A program made the translations under genes and the position numbers. Source: Cytophagales bacterium (GTDB lineage Bacteria > Bacteroidota > Bacteroidia > Cytophagales > Spirosomataceae). From it: 64,000 nt of DNA. The notes under the pieces were generated by a model. It was not told the DNA's origin. It was given only the letters and a program-made list of their open reading frames with translations, and did no database searches. The stretch lies in the NCBI GenBank assembly GCA_013298215.1, contig JAAFKE010000001.1:212950-276949 (forward strand), written 5' to 3'. Within the stretch, counting starts at the first letter, position 1; every line of letters starts with the position of its first letter. Shown in pieces: positions 8,480-17,981 of this stretch.

Positions 8480-11400
8480 ATGAACGCAAGAACCCAAAAA
8501 AATGGTCTCCTGATGGGACTACTTCTGATCAGTGCGGCAGTGCTGGGCGTGTTCTGGACCGACAACCCAGGCATGGCAACGGAGCAAGAATTGGACAGTC
8601 TGTACGCCAAGCTGCCAGATGCCGCCAAACGAGACCCAAAATACGCCGTAGGTGCGCTGTCGGTGGCCGAAGGTTTACAAGCAACCCTGTTTGCCTCCGA
8701 ACCAATGATCTGGAACCCCACCGATATTGACGTGGACGCGCGCGGACGGGTGTGGGTTTGCGAAGCCTACAACTACCGCCCCGCCATTACGGGCAATAAA
8801 ACAAAAGCCGAGGGAGACCGAATTATGATTTTGGAAGACACCAACGGCGACGGGAAAGCCGATGTGAGCAAGGTTTTTTACCAAGATAAAGACCTTAACG
8901 CACCGCTCGGTATTTGTATTTTGGGCAACCGCGTCATCGTTTCGCAGAGTCCAGGCGTTTTTGTTTTAACGGACGAAAACGGAGACGACAAAGCCGATAA
9001 AAAAGAGATCATCTTTACGGGGGTCAGCGGGGTGCAACACGACCACGGAATGCACGCCTTTGTGTTTGGCCCCGACGGCAAGCTGTATTTTAACTACGGC
9101 AACGACGGCAAACAGTTGTTGGACCGAAACGGAAACCCCGTCTATGACAAAATAACTAAAAAAGCCATTAACCCCGAAAACTTCAAGCAGGGCGTGGTAT
9201 TTAGGTGCGACCCCGATTTTACGAACGTGGAGGTGCTGGGGCAAAACTTTAGAAATAACTACGAAGTGGCCGTCGATAGCTACGGCACGCTGTGGCAGTC
9301 GGACAACGACGACGACGGCAACAAGGGCGTTCGGATTAATTATGTGATGGAATACGGCAACTATGGCTACACCGACGAGCTGACGGGCGCGGGCTGGGCA
9401 GCCAACCGCACGAACCTCGAAACAGAAATTCCGCACCGCCATTGGCACCTAAACGACCCTGGCGTGGTGCCAAACCTGCTACAAACGGGGGCAGGATCAC
9501 CGACGGGAATTTTGGTTTATGAAGGCAATATGCTCCCGCAAGTGTTTCAAAATCAGATTATTCACTGCGACGCTGGCCCCAACGTGGTGCGCTCCTACCC
9601 TACTCAAAAAGACGGCGCGGGCTACACCGCGCGGATTGAAAATATTTTGTACGGCAAGCGCGACCAGTGGTTTAGACCGTCGGACGTGTGCGTGGCGCCC
9701 GATGGTTCGCTGATTGTAGCCGACTGGTATGACCCCGGCGTGGGTGGCCACCAGGCTGGAGATCTGGCGCGTGGACGGGTGTTTCGGGTTGCGCCTCCGT
9801 CGAGCCGGTACGTTGTGGCCAAGCCCGATTTTTCTTCGACAGCTGGCGCGGTGGCCGCCCTCGAAAGCCCCAATATGTCGGCGCGTTATCTGGCCTGGAC
9901 CGCCCTCCAACAAAAAGGAATACTTGCCGAACCCGCACTGGTAAGAATGTACCGGAACAACCCAAACCCACGAATGAGGGCGCGGGCGTTGTTTTTGTTG
10001 TCTAAAATAGAGGGAGCAAACAAAGAAACCCTGGCCAACGCCCTGCAAGATGCCAACCCCGACCTTCGGATTGCGGCACTGCGGGCGGTGCGCCAGTGGA
10101 ACTCCGACGCAACACCCTACATCAAAAAATTGGTAAACGACCCCAATCCCGCCGTCAGGCGCGAATGCGCCATTGCACTGCGCCGCAACGCTACCTTCGA
10201 CGCACCCGACTTGTGGGCGCAGCTGGCCATGCAACACGACGGCAAAGACCGCTGGTATTTGGAGGCCCTCGGCATTGGAGCGGCTGGACAGTGGGATACG
10301 TTTTTTGCGGCCTGGCAAAAAAGGGCGGGGGCTGCCGCCATAAACAATCTGGGCGGAAAAGACATCGTTTGGCGGGCACGCACCAAAGCGTCGGTGCCGA
10401 TGCTGGCGCAATTGGCCGCCGACGCGTCGCTGGGGCTCAAAGACCGACTACGCTATTTTAGGGCTTTCGATTTCAACCCAGGGGGCACCGAAAAATCGGA
10501 GGCTTTGCTCAATATCATTAAACAAAACCAAAACGACAACGAAGTGCGGTCGCTGGCACTGCGCCACCTCGACCCCGCCTTCGTGCGGCAGTCGGGCGAG
10601 GCAATGGGTGCGTTGCAAAACCTGTTAGACACGTCTTTTGGAACGCAAGAATATTTAGAACTGGTTGCCAAATACGAACTGACCGCCGAAAACAACCGGC
10701 TGTTGGACATTGCCATCAAAAACCCCAACAACTTAGCTCAAACTGCCGTGGGCCAATTGCTCAAACAAAAGGGTGCGCCGCTGGTCTGGGGAGTGATAAA
10801 CGGCCAAAACACCGACGCCAGCATTGCCATCATGGCCGCCATGAAGGGTGTAGGAAGCCGAGAGTCAGTAGAGATGCTTAAATCGGTGGCCACCGACTCC
10901 AAACGTAGCCTCAACGTGCGGCGCGAGGCCATGCGGAGCGTAGGCGGCAGTTGGGGCGGCGAAGACGCAGTTGTTAGTATGCTCAGAGCCAAGCAAATAC
11001 CCGCCAATCTGATTGCCTCGGCCGTGGATGGACTTACTTACGCTTGGCGCACCAGTATCCGCACCGAGGCCGCTTCGTATTTACCAAATGCCAAAGCTGG
11101 CTCGGCCAAAAAAATGCCCGTCATCACCGACCTGCTGGCCATGAAAGGCAACGTAGAAAGCGGGCAAACTGTGTTTAAAAACCAATGTGCGGTGTGCCAT
11201 AAAGTTGGCAACGACGGTGCGGACTTTGGCCCGCAGCTCACCGAAATTGGCAGCAAGCTCCCCAAAGAGGCGCAATACACCTCTATTTTGTACCCAAGTG
11301 GGGGCATAAGTTTTGGCTACGAAGGCCACGAGGTGAGACTAAAAGACGGGGCGGTGATTTCGGGCATTGTGGCCAGCAAAACCGAGACCGACCTCAAAAT

Positions 11401-11560
11401 GAAGTTTCCGGGCGGCACAACAATGGACTATAAAATGAAAGATGTTGTGTCGATCAAAAAGATGGACGAGTCGATGATGTCTGCCAACCTCCACGAAAAC
11501 ATGAAAACGAAAGAGCTCGTCGATTTGGTGGAATACTTGATGACTTTGAAGAAAAAGTAA
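8480..11560 (+). CDS. PVC-type cytochrome c dehydrogenase with beta-propeller and HEAT repeats
   Basis: 1026-aa exported protein. Start at 8480 is chosen because MNARTQKNGLLMGLLLISAAVLG gives an N-terminal export signal or anchor, whereas the 47 residues before it are basic and unlikely. Residues ~60-440 form the membrane-bound dehydrogenase (TIGR02604-like) propeller: FASEPMIWNPTDIDVDARGR, then ILEDTNGDGKADVSKVF, HGMHAF and ADWYDPGVGGH. Residues ~450-880 are alpha-helical HEAT-like repeats (for example NPNPRMRARALFLLS and NPAVRRECAIALRR). The C-terminal putative heme-binding domain has CAVCH at 903-907 and Met residues near DESMMSANL that could be the distal ligand. Likely a periplasmic sugar or alcohol dehydrogenase passing electrons to heme. 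Single-gene unit bounded downstream by a terminator. Confidence 0.88.
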   Translation: MNARTQKNGLLMGLLLISAAVLGVFWTDNPGMATEQELDSLYAKLPDAAKRDPKYAVGALSVAEGLQATLFASEPMIWNPTDIDVDARGRVWVCEAYNYRPAITGNKTKAEGDRIMILEDTNGDGKADVSKVFYQDKDLNAPLGICILGNRVIVSQSPGVFVLTDENGDDKADKKEIIFTGVSGVQHDHGMHAFVFGPDGKLYFNYGNDGKQLLDRNGNPVYDKITKKAINPENFKQGVVFRCDPDFTNVEVLGQNFRNNYEVAVDSYGTLWQSDNDDDGNKGVRINYVMEYGNYGYTDELTGAGWAANRTNLETEIPHRHWHLNDPGVVPNLLQTGAGSPTGILVYEGNMLPQVFQNQIIHCDAGPNVVRSYPTQKDGAGYTARIENILYGKRDQWFRPSDVCVAPDGSLIVADWYDPGVGGHQAGDLARGRVFRVAPPSSRYVVAKPDFSSTAGAVAALESPNMSARYLAWTALQQKGILAEPALVRMYRNNPNPRMRARALFLLSKIEGANKETLANALQDANPDLRIAALRAVRQWNSDATPYIKKLVNDPNPAVRRECAIALRRNATFDAPDLWAQLAMQHDGKDRWYLEALGIGAAGQWDTFFAAWQKRAGAAAINNLGGKDIVWRARTKASVPMLAQLAADASLGLKDRLRYFRAFDFNPGGTEKSEALLNIIKQNQNDNEVRSLALRHLDPAFVRQSGEAMGALQNLLDTSFGTQEYLELVAKYELTAENNRLLDIAIKNPNNLAQTAVGQLLKQKGAPLVWGVINGQNTDASIAIMAAMKGVGSRESVEMLKSVATDSKRSLNVRREAMRSVGGSWGGEDAVVSMLRAKQIPANLIASAVDGLTYAWRTSIRTEAASYLPNAKAGSAKKMPVITDLLAMKGNVESGQTVFKNQCAVCHKVGNDGADFGPQLTEIGSKLPKEAQYTSILYPSGGISFGYEGHEVRLKDGAVISGIVASKTETDLKMKFPGGTTMDYKMKDVVSIKKMDESMMSANLHENMKTKELVDLVEYLMTLKKK

Positions 11561-11578
11561 GGTTTTACAACACATTCC

Positions 11579-11626
11579 GCACAAAAAAGTCCGTCAGACT
11601 CTCGTAGCTGACGGACTTTTTTGTGC
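11579..11626. terminator. Bidirectional terminator between convergent genes
   Basis: Perfect 19-bp inverted repeat, gcacaaaaaagtccgtcag (11579-11597) and its complement (11608-11626), with a 10-nt loop. The A-run and T-run within the arms make it work in both directions, ending both the cytochrome gene and the amino acid permease gene. Confidence 0.9.
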
Positions 11627-11669
11627 AGTTTATTTACGCCTTCGCAGCATAAACCGACGGTCTCGGTTG

Positions 11670-13172
11670 TTATTTTTCGAGTTTATTGAGGTTGCTATTT
11701 GGGCGGCCGTAGGCAAAGTAAACCACCATGCCCAACGCCAACCAGCCCACGGCGCAGTACTTGGCCAAGTCGCTGAGGCTAACGATCAAAATGGTGTTTA
11801 CGATAATGCCAAGGGGGGCAATAACAAACAGAATCGGTGCTTTGAAGGGACGCTCGCGCTCGGGTTCGCGGATGCGGAGCAGCAGCACGGCCAAGCAAAC
11901 CATGGCAAAGGCAAAGAGCGTTCCGAAACTGGTCATGTCGCCCAGAATACCGATCGGCGTGAAGGCCGCCACCATCGACACCGCCAGGCCAACCAACACA
12001 GTGCTTTTCCAGGGCGTTTTGAATGTGGGGTGAATTTCTTTAAAAAATTTGGGCAACAGGCCGTCTTTGGCCATTCCCAAAAACACCCGCGTTTGGCCGA
12101 GCATCATCACCAGCATAACCGAAATGAGCCCCGTGGTGGCGGCGGCGGTTACGATAAACACCGCCCAGTTTTGTCCCACACTCTCGAACGCGTAAGCTAC
12201 TGGCGCTTTGAGGGCGTCGCCCACGATGGCGTTGTAGTCGATCATGCCCGTGAGCACCAGCGACACCAGAATGTACAAAACCGTGCACACCAACAGCGAC
12301 GTGATAATGGCAAACGGCATATCTTTGCGAGGATTAATGGCCTCGCCAGCCTGCGTAGAAACGGCATCGAAACCAATGTAGGCAAAGAAAATTGCCGACG
12401 CGCCGCTGATTACGCCCTGAAAACCGTAGGCTTCTACCAAGATAGGCTTGTTGTTGGCATCGAGCATTTCGCCAGGAATCATCCGCGCCTCGGGGATGAA
12501 CGGTATCCAGTTTTGGGTTTTAATGAAAAACGCACCGGCAATAATCACAAAAATAACGGCCACTACTTTTATAATTACAATGATGTTGTTGGCACTGGCG
12601 GCCTCTTTGATTCCTTTTACTAATATGTACGTAACCAACCAAACGATGATAAACGCGGGCAGATTGACGGCAAACGAAGGGCGGTCCAGGCCGTTATCAA
12701 CGGCAAATTTGGCGGCGGAGACGGGGTCGTTTCGGAGCCAAAACGGAATATCTATCCCGAAAAGGTGCATCAGTTTATTGAAATACCCCGACCAACTCAC
12801 GGCTACCGTCATGGCACCCATGGCATACTCGAGGATGAGCCCCCAACCAATGGCCCACGCAAAAAGCTCCCCGATGGTGCCGTAGGCGTAGGCGTAGGCC
12901 GAGCCTTCGACGGGTAGCATGGCGGCAAATTCGGCGTAGCAAAGGGCGGCAAAAATACAGCCGATTCCTGCCACCACAAACGACAGTGCCAGCGCGGGGC
13001 CAGCGTGGTAGTGGGCGGCCGTGCCCGTGAGCACAAAAATACCGCCACCAATAATAGCACCGATACCAATGGCGGTCAAACTCCATTTTCCCAGAACCCG
13101 CTTCAGTTCGCTTTTCTGAATATCTTGTTCAAAAAGGTACGTTGGCTTCTTTCGCCAGATCGAATAACTCAT
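11670..13172 (-). CDS. Amino acid permease, APC superfamily (cationic amino acid transporter type)
   Basis: 500-aa inner-membrane protein with about twelve to fourteen hydrophobic segments. The first transmembrane helix carries the diagnostic GIGAIIGGGIFVLTG (substrate-binding unwound segment), followed by PALALSFVVAGIGCIFAALCYAEFA split over helix 2 and the conserved ML-PVEGSAYAYAY loop. Helix 6 shows FFAYIGFDAVSTQAGEA, typical of the CAT/YfnA group, and GAKxx-type loops follow. It probably imports amino acids by proton symport; which amino acid cannot be told. Stand-alone gene; no RBS or operator stands out. Confidence 0.9.
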   Translation of the reverse strand: MSYSIWRKKPTYLFEQDIQKSELKRVLGKWSLTAIGIGAIIGGGIFVLTGTAAHYHAGPALALSFVVAGIGCIFAALCYAEFAAMLPVEGSAYAYAYGTIGELFAWAIGWGLILEYAMGAMTVAVSWSGYFNKLMHLFGIDIPFWLRNDPVSAAKFAVDNGLDRPSFAVNLPAFIIVWLVTYILVKGIKEAASANNIIVIIKVVAVIFVIIAGAFFIKTQNWIPFIPEARMIPGEMLDANNKPILVEAYGFQGVISGASAIFFAYIGFDAVSTQAGEAINPRKDMPFAIITSLLVCTVLYILVSLVLTGMIDYNAIVGDALKAPVAYAFESVGQNWAVFIVTAAATTGLISVMLVMMLGQTRVFLGMAKDGLLPKFFKEIHPTFKTPWKSTVLVGLAVSMVAAFTPIGILGDMTSFGTLFAFAMVCLAVLLLRIREPERERPFKAPILFVIAPLGIIVNTILIVSLSDLAKYCAVGWLALGMVVYFAYGRPNSNLNKLEK

Positions 13173-13294
13173 TGTGTTGTGTTGAGATTAATTGGTTAAG
13201 TTTTGATTTAGAGTTGAAAAGTACGCCCAAAGCAAACATTAACCAAATTTTATGCCGACAAACCTTGATTTGCCCGAAAATTACCGTTCGCTTT

Positions 13295-16126
13295 TTACCT
13301 AAAACCAGCCGTATCGTAGAACGACCGGCGCCGGCTCAGTTTCAAGTCGCGCAGCAGCGTGGACTTGGCACGGAGCGTGAAACTGTAATTTCCTTGTCGC
13401 TGGCCGTTGCCCGAGTAGGGTGTCCATTCAAAAAACATCTCCCAGCAGTGCAAATCGCGGATCACGCTCACCGTCGTGAACGCCACCGACTTGGCCTGCA
13501 CGTCGTAACCCGTTTGGTAAGTAAATTTCCACTTGGGCGTGAGGCTAAAATCGCCCGTCATACTGATGGTCTGCACGGTTATGCCTTTTTGCAGGCCGTT
13601 TCGCTGGTAGCTAAAATTGTAGTTTAGGTTCACACTCCACGGCACGTTGAAATCGACGTACAAATCGGGATTGTTTTTGATGAACTCTTTTTGGGTCTCG
13701 GAGGCCTCGCTGGCAGGCTTGTTGCTGGTTTTATCAGCTTCTTTTTTTTTGGTGGCTGGTCTAAAATTTTTAGAAAAACCAAATTGCGCCCCACTAAGCC
13801 GCGCCAAACCCTGGCCCTGCGACAGCGCGAAACGGTTGATGCGCGCGCCCACCTCGCCGTAGCCAGGCGCTTTCACGTAGGCGTAGGGGTCAAAAACGGT
13901 CGAAACGTTGAAGTTGATGTCTTTTAATATTCGGGCGTTGGTGCCGATCAGTATCGTAGAAAGCCCCAGCGAGTCGGCCATGAGGTCGTAGCTACCGCCA
14001 ATGCCGAGGTTGTCTAACAACGACATTTTCTCGAACTGAACCGAGGCCGTATCGCTCTTGGAACGTAGTTTCATCTCGAAACTGTTGTTCAAACTGAACG
14101 ACACCGCCGCCGATGACCGCGACCCAAATCCACCCCGCTGGATGGTGCCAAAGCGGCTGTATTTTTCAAACCGCTTTTCAATGTCGGCTCCGTCGTTGAT
14201 CTGGACGTTCTGGAATTTTTGCCCCGAAAGATCTGGCGTATAACTAATGCTGGCCGACGGAATGAGCGTGTGCCGAATGGCCTCCACGCGCCTACCCCGC
14301 ACAAAAACGGTGCCGTAAACGCGCGTATTCACGCTCATACCAAACGAATAACTGTTCACAAACGACACGCTGTTGAGTGTATCCACGCGCACTTTGTTGT
14401 TGCCCGCGTAGGTGTATTGAAACTCCCGAGTGAACAGTTCGCCTTGGAGCGAAATGGTGGGCGTAAAGTTAAAATATTTGGCAATCTTGAAGTTAGGCAA
14501 CGCAATTGGCAACGAGTAGCGGCCCGAAACTTGGGCGTTTTTCATAAAAATGGGCAAGTTGGCCAAGTTAAAATTGAGCGGATTCGACCGCCGCCCCGAC
14601 GCATCTACCACGTTGGTATCTAAGGCATTGGCAAACTTAAAACCCAAGCGCACAAACGAGGTGTCGATCGACTGGCGGGAGTTATTGATCGAATACCCCC
14701 CCTGAAAATCGACCCCGAGCCTAAAACTCTCGTACCAACGCCCCGTGCCGCCTTTGAGGGCAAAGGGGGCAATCTGGTTTAGGCCGAAACTAAGATCAAG
14801 GCCAATGTCGGTCTCGCCAGGGTCGGTGCGGCCCGTGAGCTGATTGAATTGCCCGAACTTTTGGTTCACCCTTGCACTGGAACTCATGCGGCCGTATTGC
14901 CCAAATTGGCGGCTGTATTGCACCGACGACCCCGCCACGTTCGACGAATACCGCTGGGTGTTTTGCTCATTAAATTGATTGAAACTATTGCTCGACACAT
15001 TGACCGACGCGCCAAAACTCGAATTGCCGTGCGGCACGGGCGCGTGCGACCACCGAACGCTGAAATCGTTGCGGGGGTCGGTCACGCCCAGCCGCCGCGA
15101 CACCTCGTCGGGCGTGTTGTTGCGGTTGAAACTGAGCGCGAAGGCCCCGTTGTAGCGGTATTTTTTGGTATAAGTAGATTGCATTCCAATTCCCCAACTG
15201 CCTTTTGAGTAGATCTGCCCCGTGAAAACGGCGTTGAAATACTGACTGGCGGCCCAGTAATACCCAAAATCGCGCAGAAAAAAACCGCGTCCGTTCGGTT
15301 CTTCGCCGTAGTTACCAAAAATAATGCCCGATGTTCCAGCTTCTTTTTTTTGCGGGATCGGAAAAAAACCGAAGGGCAAACCAATGGGCAAAGGAATCTC
15401 TCCCAAGTAAAAATTGAAGCGCCCCGAAACCACCTGTTTGTTGGGAATAACCTTGAGCCGGCGCGAGTAAATATGGAAGTGCGGCGTGGCCAAGTTGCAG
15501 GTCGTATAAACCGACCCCCTAATGTACAGGTTGTCTTCATCGTCTTTTTTCACCTTCTCGCCCCTGATGTTGCCTTCGCCCTGCTGGGTAATTACGCCCT
15601 GGATAAGCCCCTTTTTGGTCTTGAAATTGTAGCGCATTTCTTTGGCGTCGTACTTTTCGGAACCGTCCTGAAAGACGGGTTTACCCCTTATTTTTCGGGT
15701 CGTCGAGTCGTAGGTGCCTCTGGCGTAGAGTTCGTTGGTTTGGTAGTTGATTCTGATGTAGTCGGCGGTGAGTTTTATGGTGCCGTAATCGACCTTGGCA
15801 TCTCCGTACAAATCTACGATTCGCCCCGTCACGTCCATTTCGGTCGAATCTTTGGCATCGTATTTGACGGTTGTTTTTAGGTCAGAGTCGTCTTGAAGTG
15901 TATCTTTGCGGACTGAATCGGCCGCGAATTTTTTATTGAGCGTGTCGGCAAGTATTTGAACAAGCGTATCTTTGCGGCCGTCGGTGGCCGTTTTGATGGC
16001 CGCACCAATTGCTTTAGTCTTGGCACGGCGGCCAAACTGGCTTCGTGCGGTGGGTGTCATCAACCAAAAAATAGCCAACAGGCAGGCACACCGAATAATA
16101 AATTTGTATTTTAGTTGTTTTATCAA
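13295..16126 (-). CDS. lptD: LPS-assembly outer membrane protein LptD, Bacteroidota form
   Basis: 943-aa outer membrane protein that takes lipopolysaccharide from the periplasmic bridge and inserts it into the outer leaflet. A signal peptide ends at PTARS with Gln at +1. Residues ~95-235 are the OstA/LptA-like beta-jellyroll: MDVTGRIVDLYGDAKVDYG, TADYIRINYQTNELYARG and KGLIQGVITQQGEGNIRG. The rest is the large C-terminal beta-barrel domain of the Bacteroidota LptD family, including the conserved IPLPIGLPFGFFPIPQKKE strand and GIIFG..GEEPNGRGFFLRDFGYYWA. It ends in aromatic residue F-R. The gene is divergent from the amidase. The partner LptE is not nearby. An OstA-like protein is encoded at 41.2 kb. 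Confidence 0.88.
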   Translation of the reverse strand: MIKQLKYKFIIRCACLLAIFWLMTPTARSQFGRRAKTKAIGAAIKTATDGRKDTLVQILADTLNKKFAADSVRKDTLQDDSDLKTTVKYDAKDSTEMDVTGRIVDLYGDAKVDYGTIKLTADYIRINYQTNELYARGTYDSTTRKIRGKPVFQDGSEKYDAKEMRYNFKTKKGLIQGVITQQGEGNIRGEKVKKDDEDNLYIRGSVYTTCNLATPHFHIYSRRLKVIPNKQVVSGRFNFYLGEIPLPIGLPFGFFPIPQKKEAGTSGIIFGNYGEEPNGRGFFLRDFGYYWAASQYFNAVFTGQIYSKGSWGIGMQSTYTKKYRYNGAFALSFNRNNTPDEVSRRLGVTDPRNDFSVRWSHAPVPHGNSSFGASVNVSSNSFNQFNEQNTQRYSSNVAGSSVQYSRQFGQYGRMSSSARVNQKFGQFNQLTGRTDPGETDIGLDLSFGLNQIAPFALKGGTGRWYESFRLGVDFQGGYSINNSRQSIDTSFVRLGFKFANALDTNVVDASGRRSNPLNFNLANLPIFMKNAQVSGRYSLPIALPNFKIAKYFNFTPTISLQGELFTREFQYTYAGNNKVRVDTLNSVSFVNSYSFGMSVNTRVYGTVFVRGRRVEAIRHTLIPSASISYTPDLSGQKFQNVQINDGADIEKRFEKYSRFGTIQRGGFGSRSSAAVSFSLNNSFEMKLRSKSDTASVQFEKMSLLDNLGIGGSYDLMADSLGLSTILIGTNARILKDINFNVSTVFDPYAYVKAPGYGEVGARINRFALSQGQGLARLSGAQFGFSKNFRPATKKKEADKTSNKPASEASETQKEFIKNNPDLYVDFNVPWSVNLNYNFSYQRNGLQKGITVQTISMTGDFSLTPKWKFTYQTGYDVQAKSVAFTTVSVIRDLHCWEMFFEWTPYSGNGQRQGNYSFTLRAKSTLLRDLKLSRRRSFYDTAGFR

Positions 16127-16202
16127 TTGTTATATTTTTTGTAACCTTACTGACAAAATTAGCGCATCGACCATTGAGAATGATCCTTTTCCCCTAAAAA
16201 TA

Positions 16203-17000
16203 ATGTTAAAGATTCTTAAATACCTGTTTTTGATGGTTGCCATTTCGTGCGTGGGCTTCGTGGCCAAACCACCAAATACTGGGGGTAGTCTCAGGAGATT
16301 TACGCTCGTTATTGATGCTGGCCACGGTGGCAAAGACCCTGGCGCGCGCGGAAAATACGCCTCCGAAAAAGACATCGTTCTCAAATTGGCCCTGCAACTG
16401 GCAAGCAAAGTAAAAAAAGACTCGCCCAACGTTAAAGTCATTTTAACCCGCGCCAGCGATGAGTTCATCGAACTCAACGAACGGTCGGAAATTGCCAACC
16501 GCAAAAAAGCTGATCTCTTTGTGTCGCTCCACTGCAACGCTGTGCCCAAAAATAGCGTCGTGCACGGCACCGAAACTTTTGCGATGGGTTTGCATAAATC
16601 GAACGAAAACTTGGAAGTTGCCAAACGCGAAAACGCCGTTATCTTGCAAGAAGAAAACTACCAACAAACCTACAAAGGCTACAACCCAAAGTCTCCGTTG
16701 GCGCACATTATGTTGTCTAACTTTCAGAACGCCTACCTCACCAATAGCCTGGTTTTGGCCGACAAGATCGAGAAACAGTTCAAGAAGTCGGGGCGCAGCA
16801 GCCGGGGCGTAAAACAAGCGGGTTTTATTGTGCTCTGGAAAGCAGCCATGCCAGCCGTGCTGGTCGAAGCTGGATTTTTGTCTAACCGCACCGAGGAAGA
16901 ATATTTAGACTCCGACAAAGGCCAAGACGAGATAACCGACTCCATACTTAATGCCATAAAAGCCTACCGCGAGGACATAGAGAGCAACGAAGATCAATAG
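16203..17000 (+). CDS. N-acetylmuramoyl-L-alanine amidase (Amidase_3)
   Basis: 265-aa periplasmic zinc amidase that cuts the bond between N-acetylmuramic acid and L-alanine in peptidoglycan, usually during daughter-cell separation. Start at 16203 gives a short hydrophobic N-terminus (MLKILKYLFLMVAISCVGFV); longer in-frame readings run into the divergent lptD gene. Motifs: VIDAGHGGKDPGARG (first zinc His), SEKDIVL (zinc Glu), FVSLHCNA (second His) and VLVEAGFLSN (catalytic Glu). Followed after 21 bp by the MCE-domain gene on the same strand, an amidase-mlaD order that recurs in Bacteroidota and suggests co-transcription. Confidence 0.93.
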   Translation: MLKILKYLFLMVAISCVGFVAKPPNTGGSLRRFTLVIDAGHGGKDPGARGKYASEKDIVLKLALQLASKVKKDSPNVKVILTRASDEFIELNERSEIANRKKADLFVSLHCNAVPKNSVVHGTETFAMGLHKSNENLEVAKRENAVILQEENYQQTYKGYNPKSPLAHIMLSNFQNAYLTNSLVLADKIEKQFKKSGRSSRGVKQAGFIVLWKAAMPAVLVEAGFLSNRTEEEYLDSDKGQDEITDSILNAIKAYREDIESNEDQ

Positions 17001-17021
17001 TTTTTAAATCACAAAGCAGCC

Positions 17022-17981
17022 ATGAAATTTTCAAGTGAAGCAAGAGTTGGGGTACTGGCCATTGTGGCAATAGCCATATTTTATTTTGGATTTAACTTTT
17101 TAAAAGGCACCGATTTCTTCTCGAAAACAGCGGTTTACTACGCCATTTTCGACAACGTGGGCGCACTCGTGCCGTCGAGCCCCGTTAAGATCAACGGGGT
17201 GGTAGTGGGCCGAGTAAAGGAAACTGAAATTTTGCAGAACCTGGACAATAAAGTCGCCGTAACCCTCGAAATAAAACGCAGCGTGAGCATCCCACGCGAC
17301 AGCCGCGCCATTTTAACGACCGAACTTTTGGGCGGGGCACTCATTCAACTCGAAATGAGCAAAAATACTGCCATGTTTGCCAGCGGCGACACCATTACGG
17401 CCATGGTCGAGAAAGGAATAAAAGAGGTAGCACAGGAAAGAATTGTGCCAGTACTCCATACCGCCGACTCTCTGATGAAAGGATTGAATAAAGTGGTTGG
17501 AAAATTTGAAGGAACGGCTGCCTATCTTAATCAATTGCTGCAGTCGAGCGACCGAATGGTGGTGGGCGTGAACACCCTGGTGAACGCAAATACCAAAAGT
17601 CTGGCGGGCGTATTGGCCAACATGAACGCCCTGACGGCCTCGCTCGTAGAAACCGAAAAGGCACTCAAACCCATTCTACTCAAAACCAACACCCTCGCCG
17701 ACTCGCTGGCCTCCATTCGCATCGGCGAAACCCTCAACCGCACCAACGCGGCGGTGGCATCGCTCCAAAACATTTTGACCAACCTGCAAAAAGGCCAAGG
17801 AACGGCTGGCAAGTTATTGAAAAGCGACGCGCTCTATAATAACCTCAATTACAGCATAGTGAGCCTCAACAACCTACTCACCAACTTCAGGGAGCACCCA
17901 AAAAGATACGTCAATCTGTCGATTTTTGGCAAAAAGGAAACAGGCCCCGCCAAGTCGGTTATTCAGCAAGACAGTTTGTAG
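17022..17981 (+). CDS. MlaD/MCE family lipid-transport protein
   Basis: 319-aa membrane-anchored protein with one N-terminal transmembrane helix (VGVLAIVAIAIFYFGFNFL) and an MCE domain at ~36-115 (VYYAIFDNVGALVPSSPVKING and VVGRVKE). The C-terminal ~180 residues are predicted coiled coil, as in MlaD/PqiB-type proteins that form hexameric rings or tubes carrying phospholipids between the membranes. Partner genes (MlaE permease, MlaF ATPase) are not adjacent. Its 3' end overlaps the convergent MobA-like gene by 19 bp, an unusually tight arrangement with no room for an intervening terminator. Confidence 0.88.
   Translation: MKFSSEARVGVLAIVAIAIFYFGFNFLKGTDFFSKTAVYYAIFDNVGALVPSSPVKINGVVVGRVKETEILQNLDNKVAVTLEIKRSVSIPRDSRAILTTELLGGALIQLEMSKNTAMFASGDTITAMVEKGIKEVAQERIVPVLHTADSLMKGLNKVVGKFEGTAAYLNQLLQSSDRMVVGVNTLVNANTKSLAGVLANMNALTASLVETEKALKPILLKTNTLADSLASIRIGETLNRTNAAVASLQNILTNLQKGQGTAGKLLKSDALYNNLNYSIVSLNNLLTNFREHPKRYVNLSIFGKKETGPAKSVIQQDSL

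Noticed and set aside
9497..10411. 304-codon open frame opposite the PVC-type cytochrome gene
   Set aside because: Antisense shadow of a well-supported gene.
11667..12623. 318-codon open frame opposite the amino acid permease gene
   Set aside because: Antisense shadow; translation rich in H, R, N and Q without motifs. The permease on the minus strand has diagnostic APC motifs.
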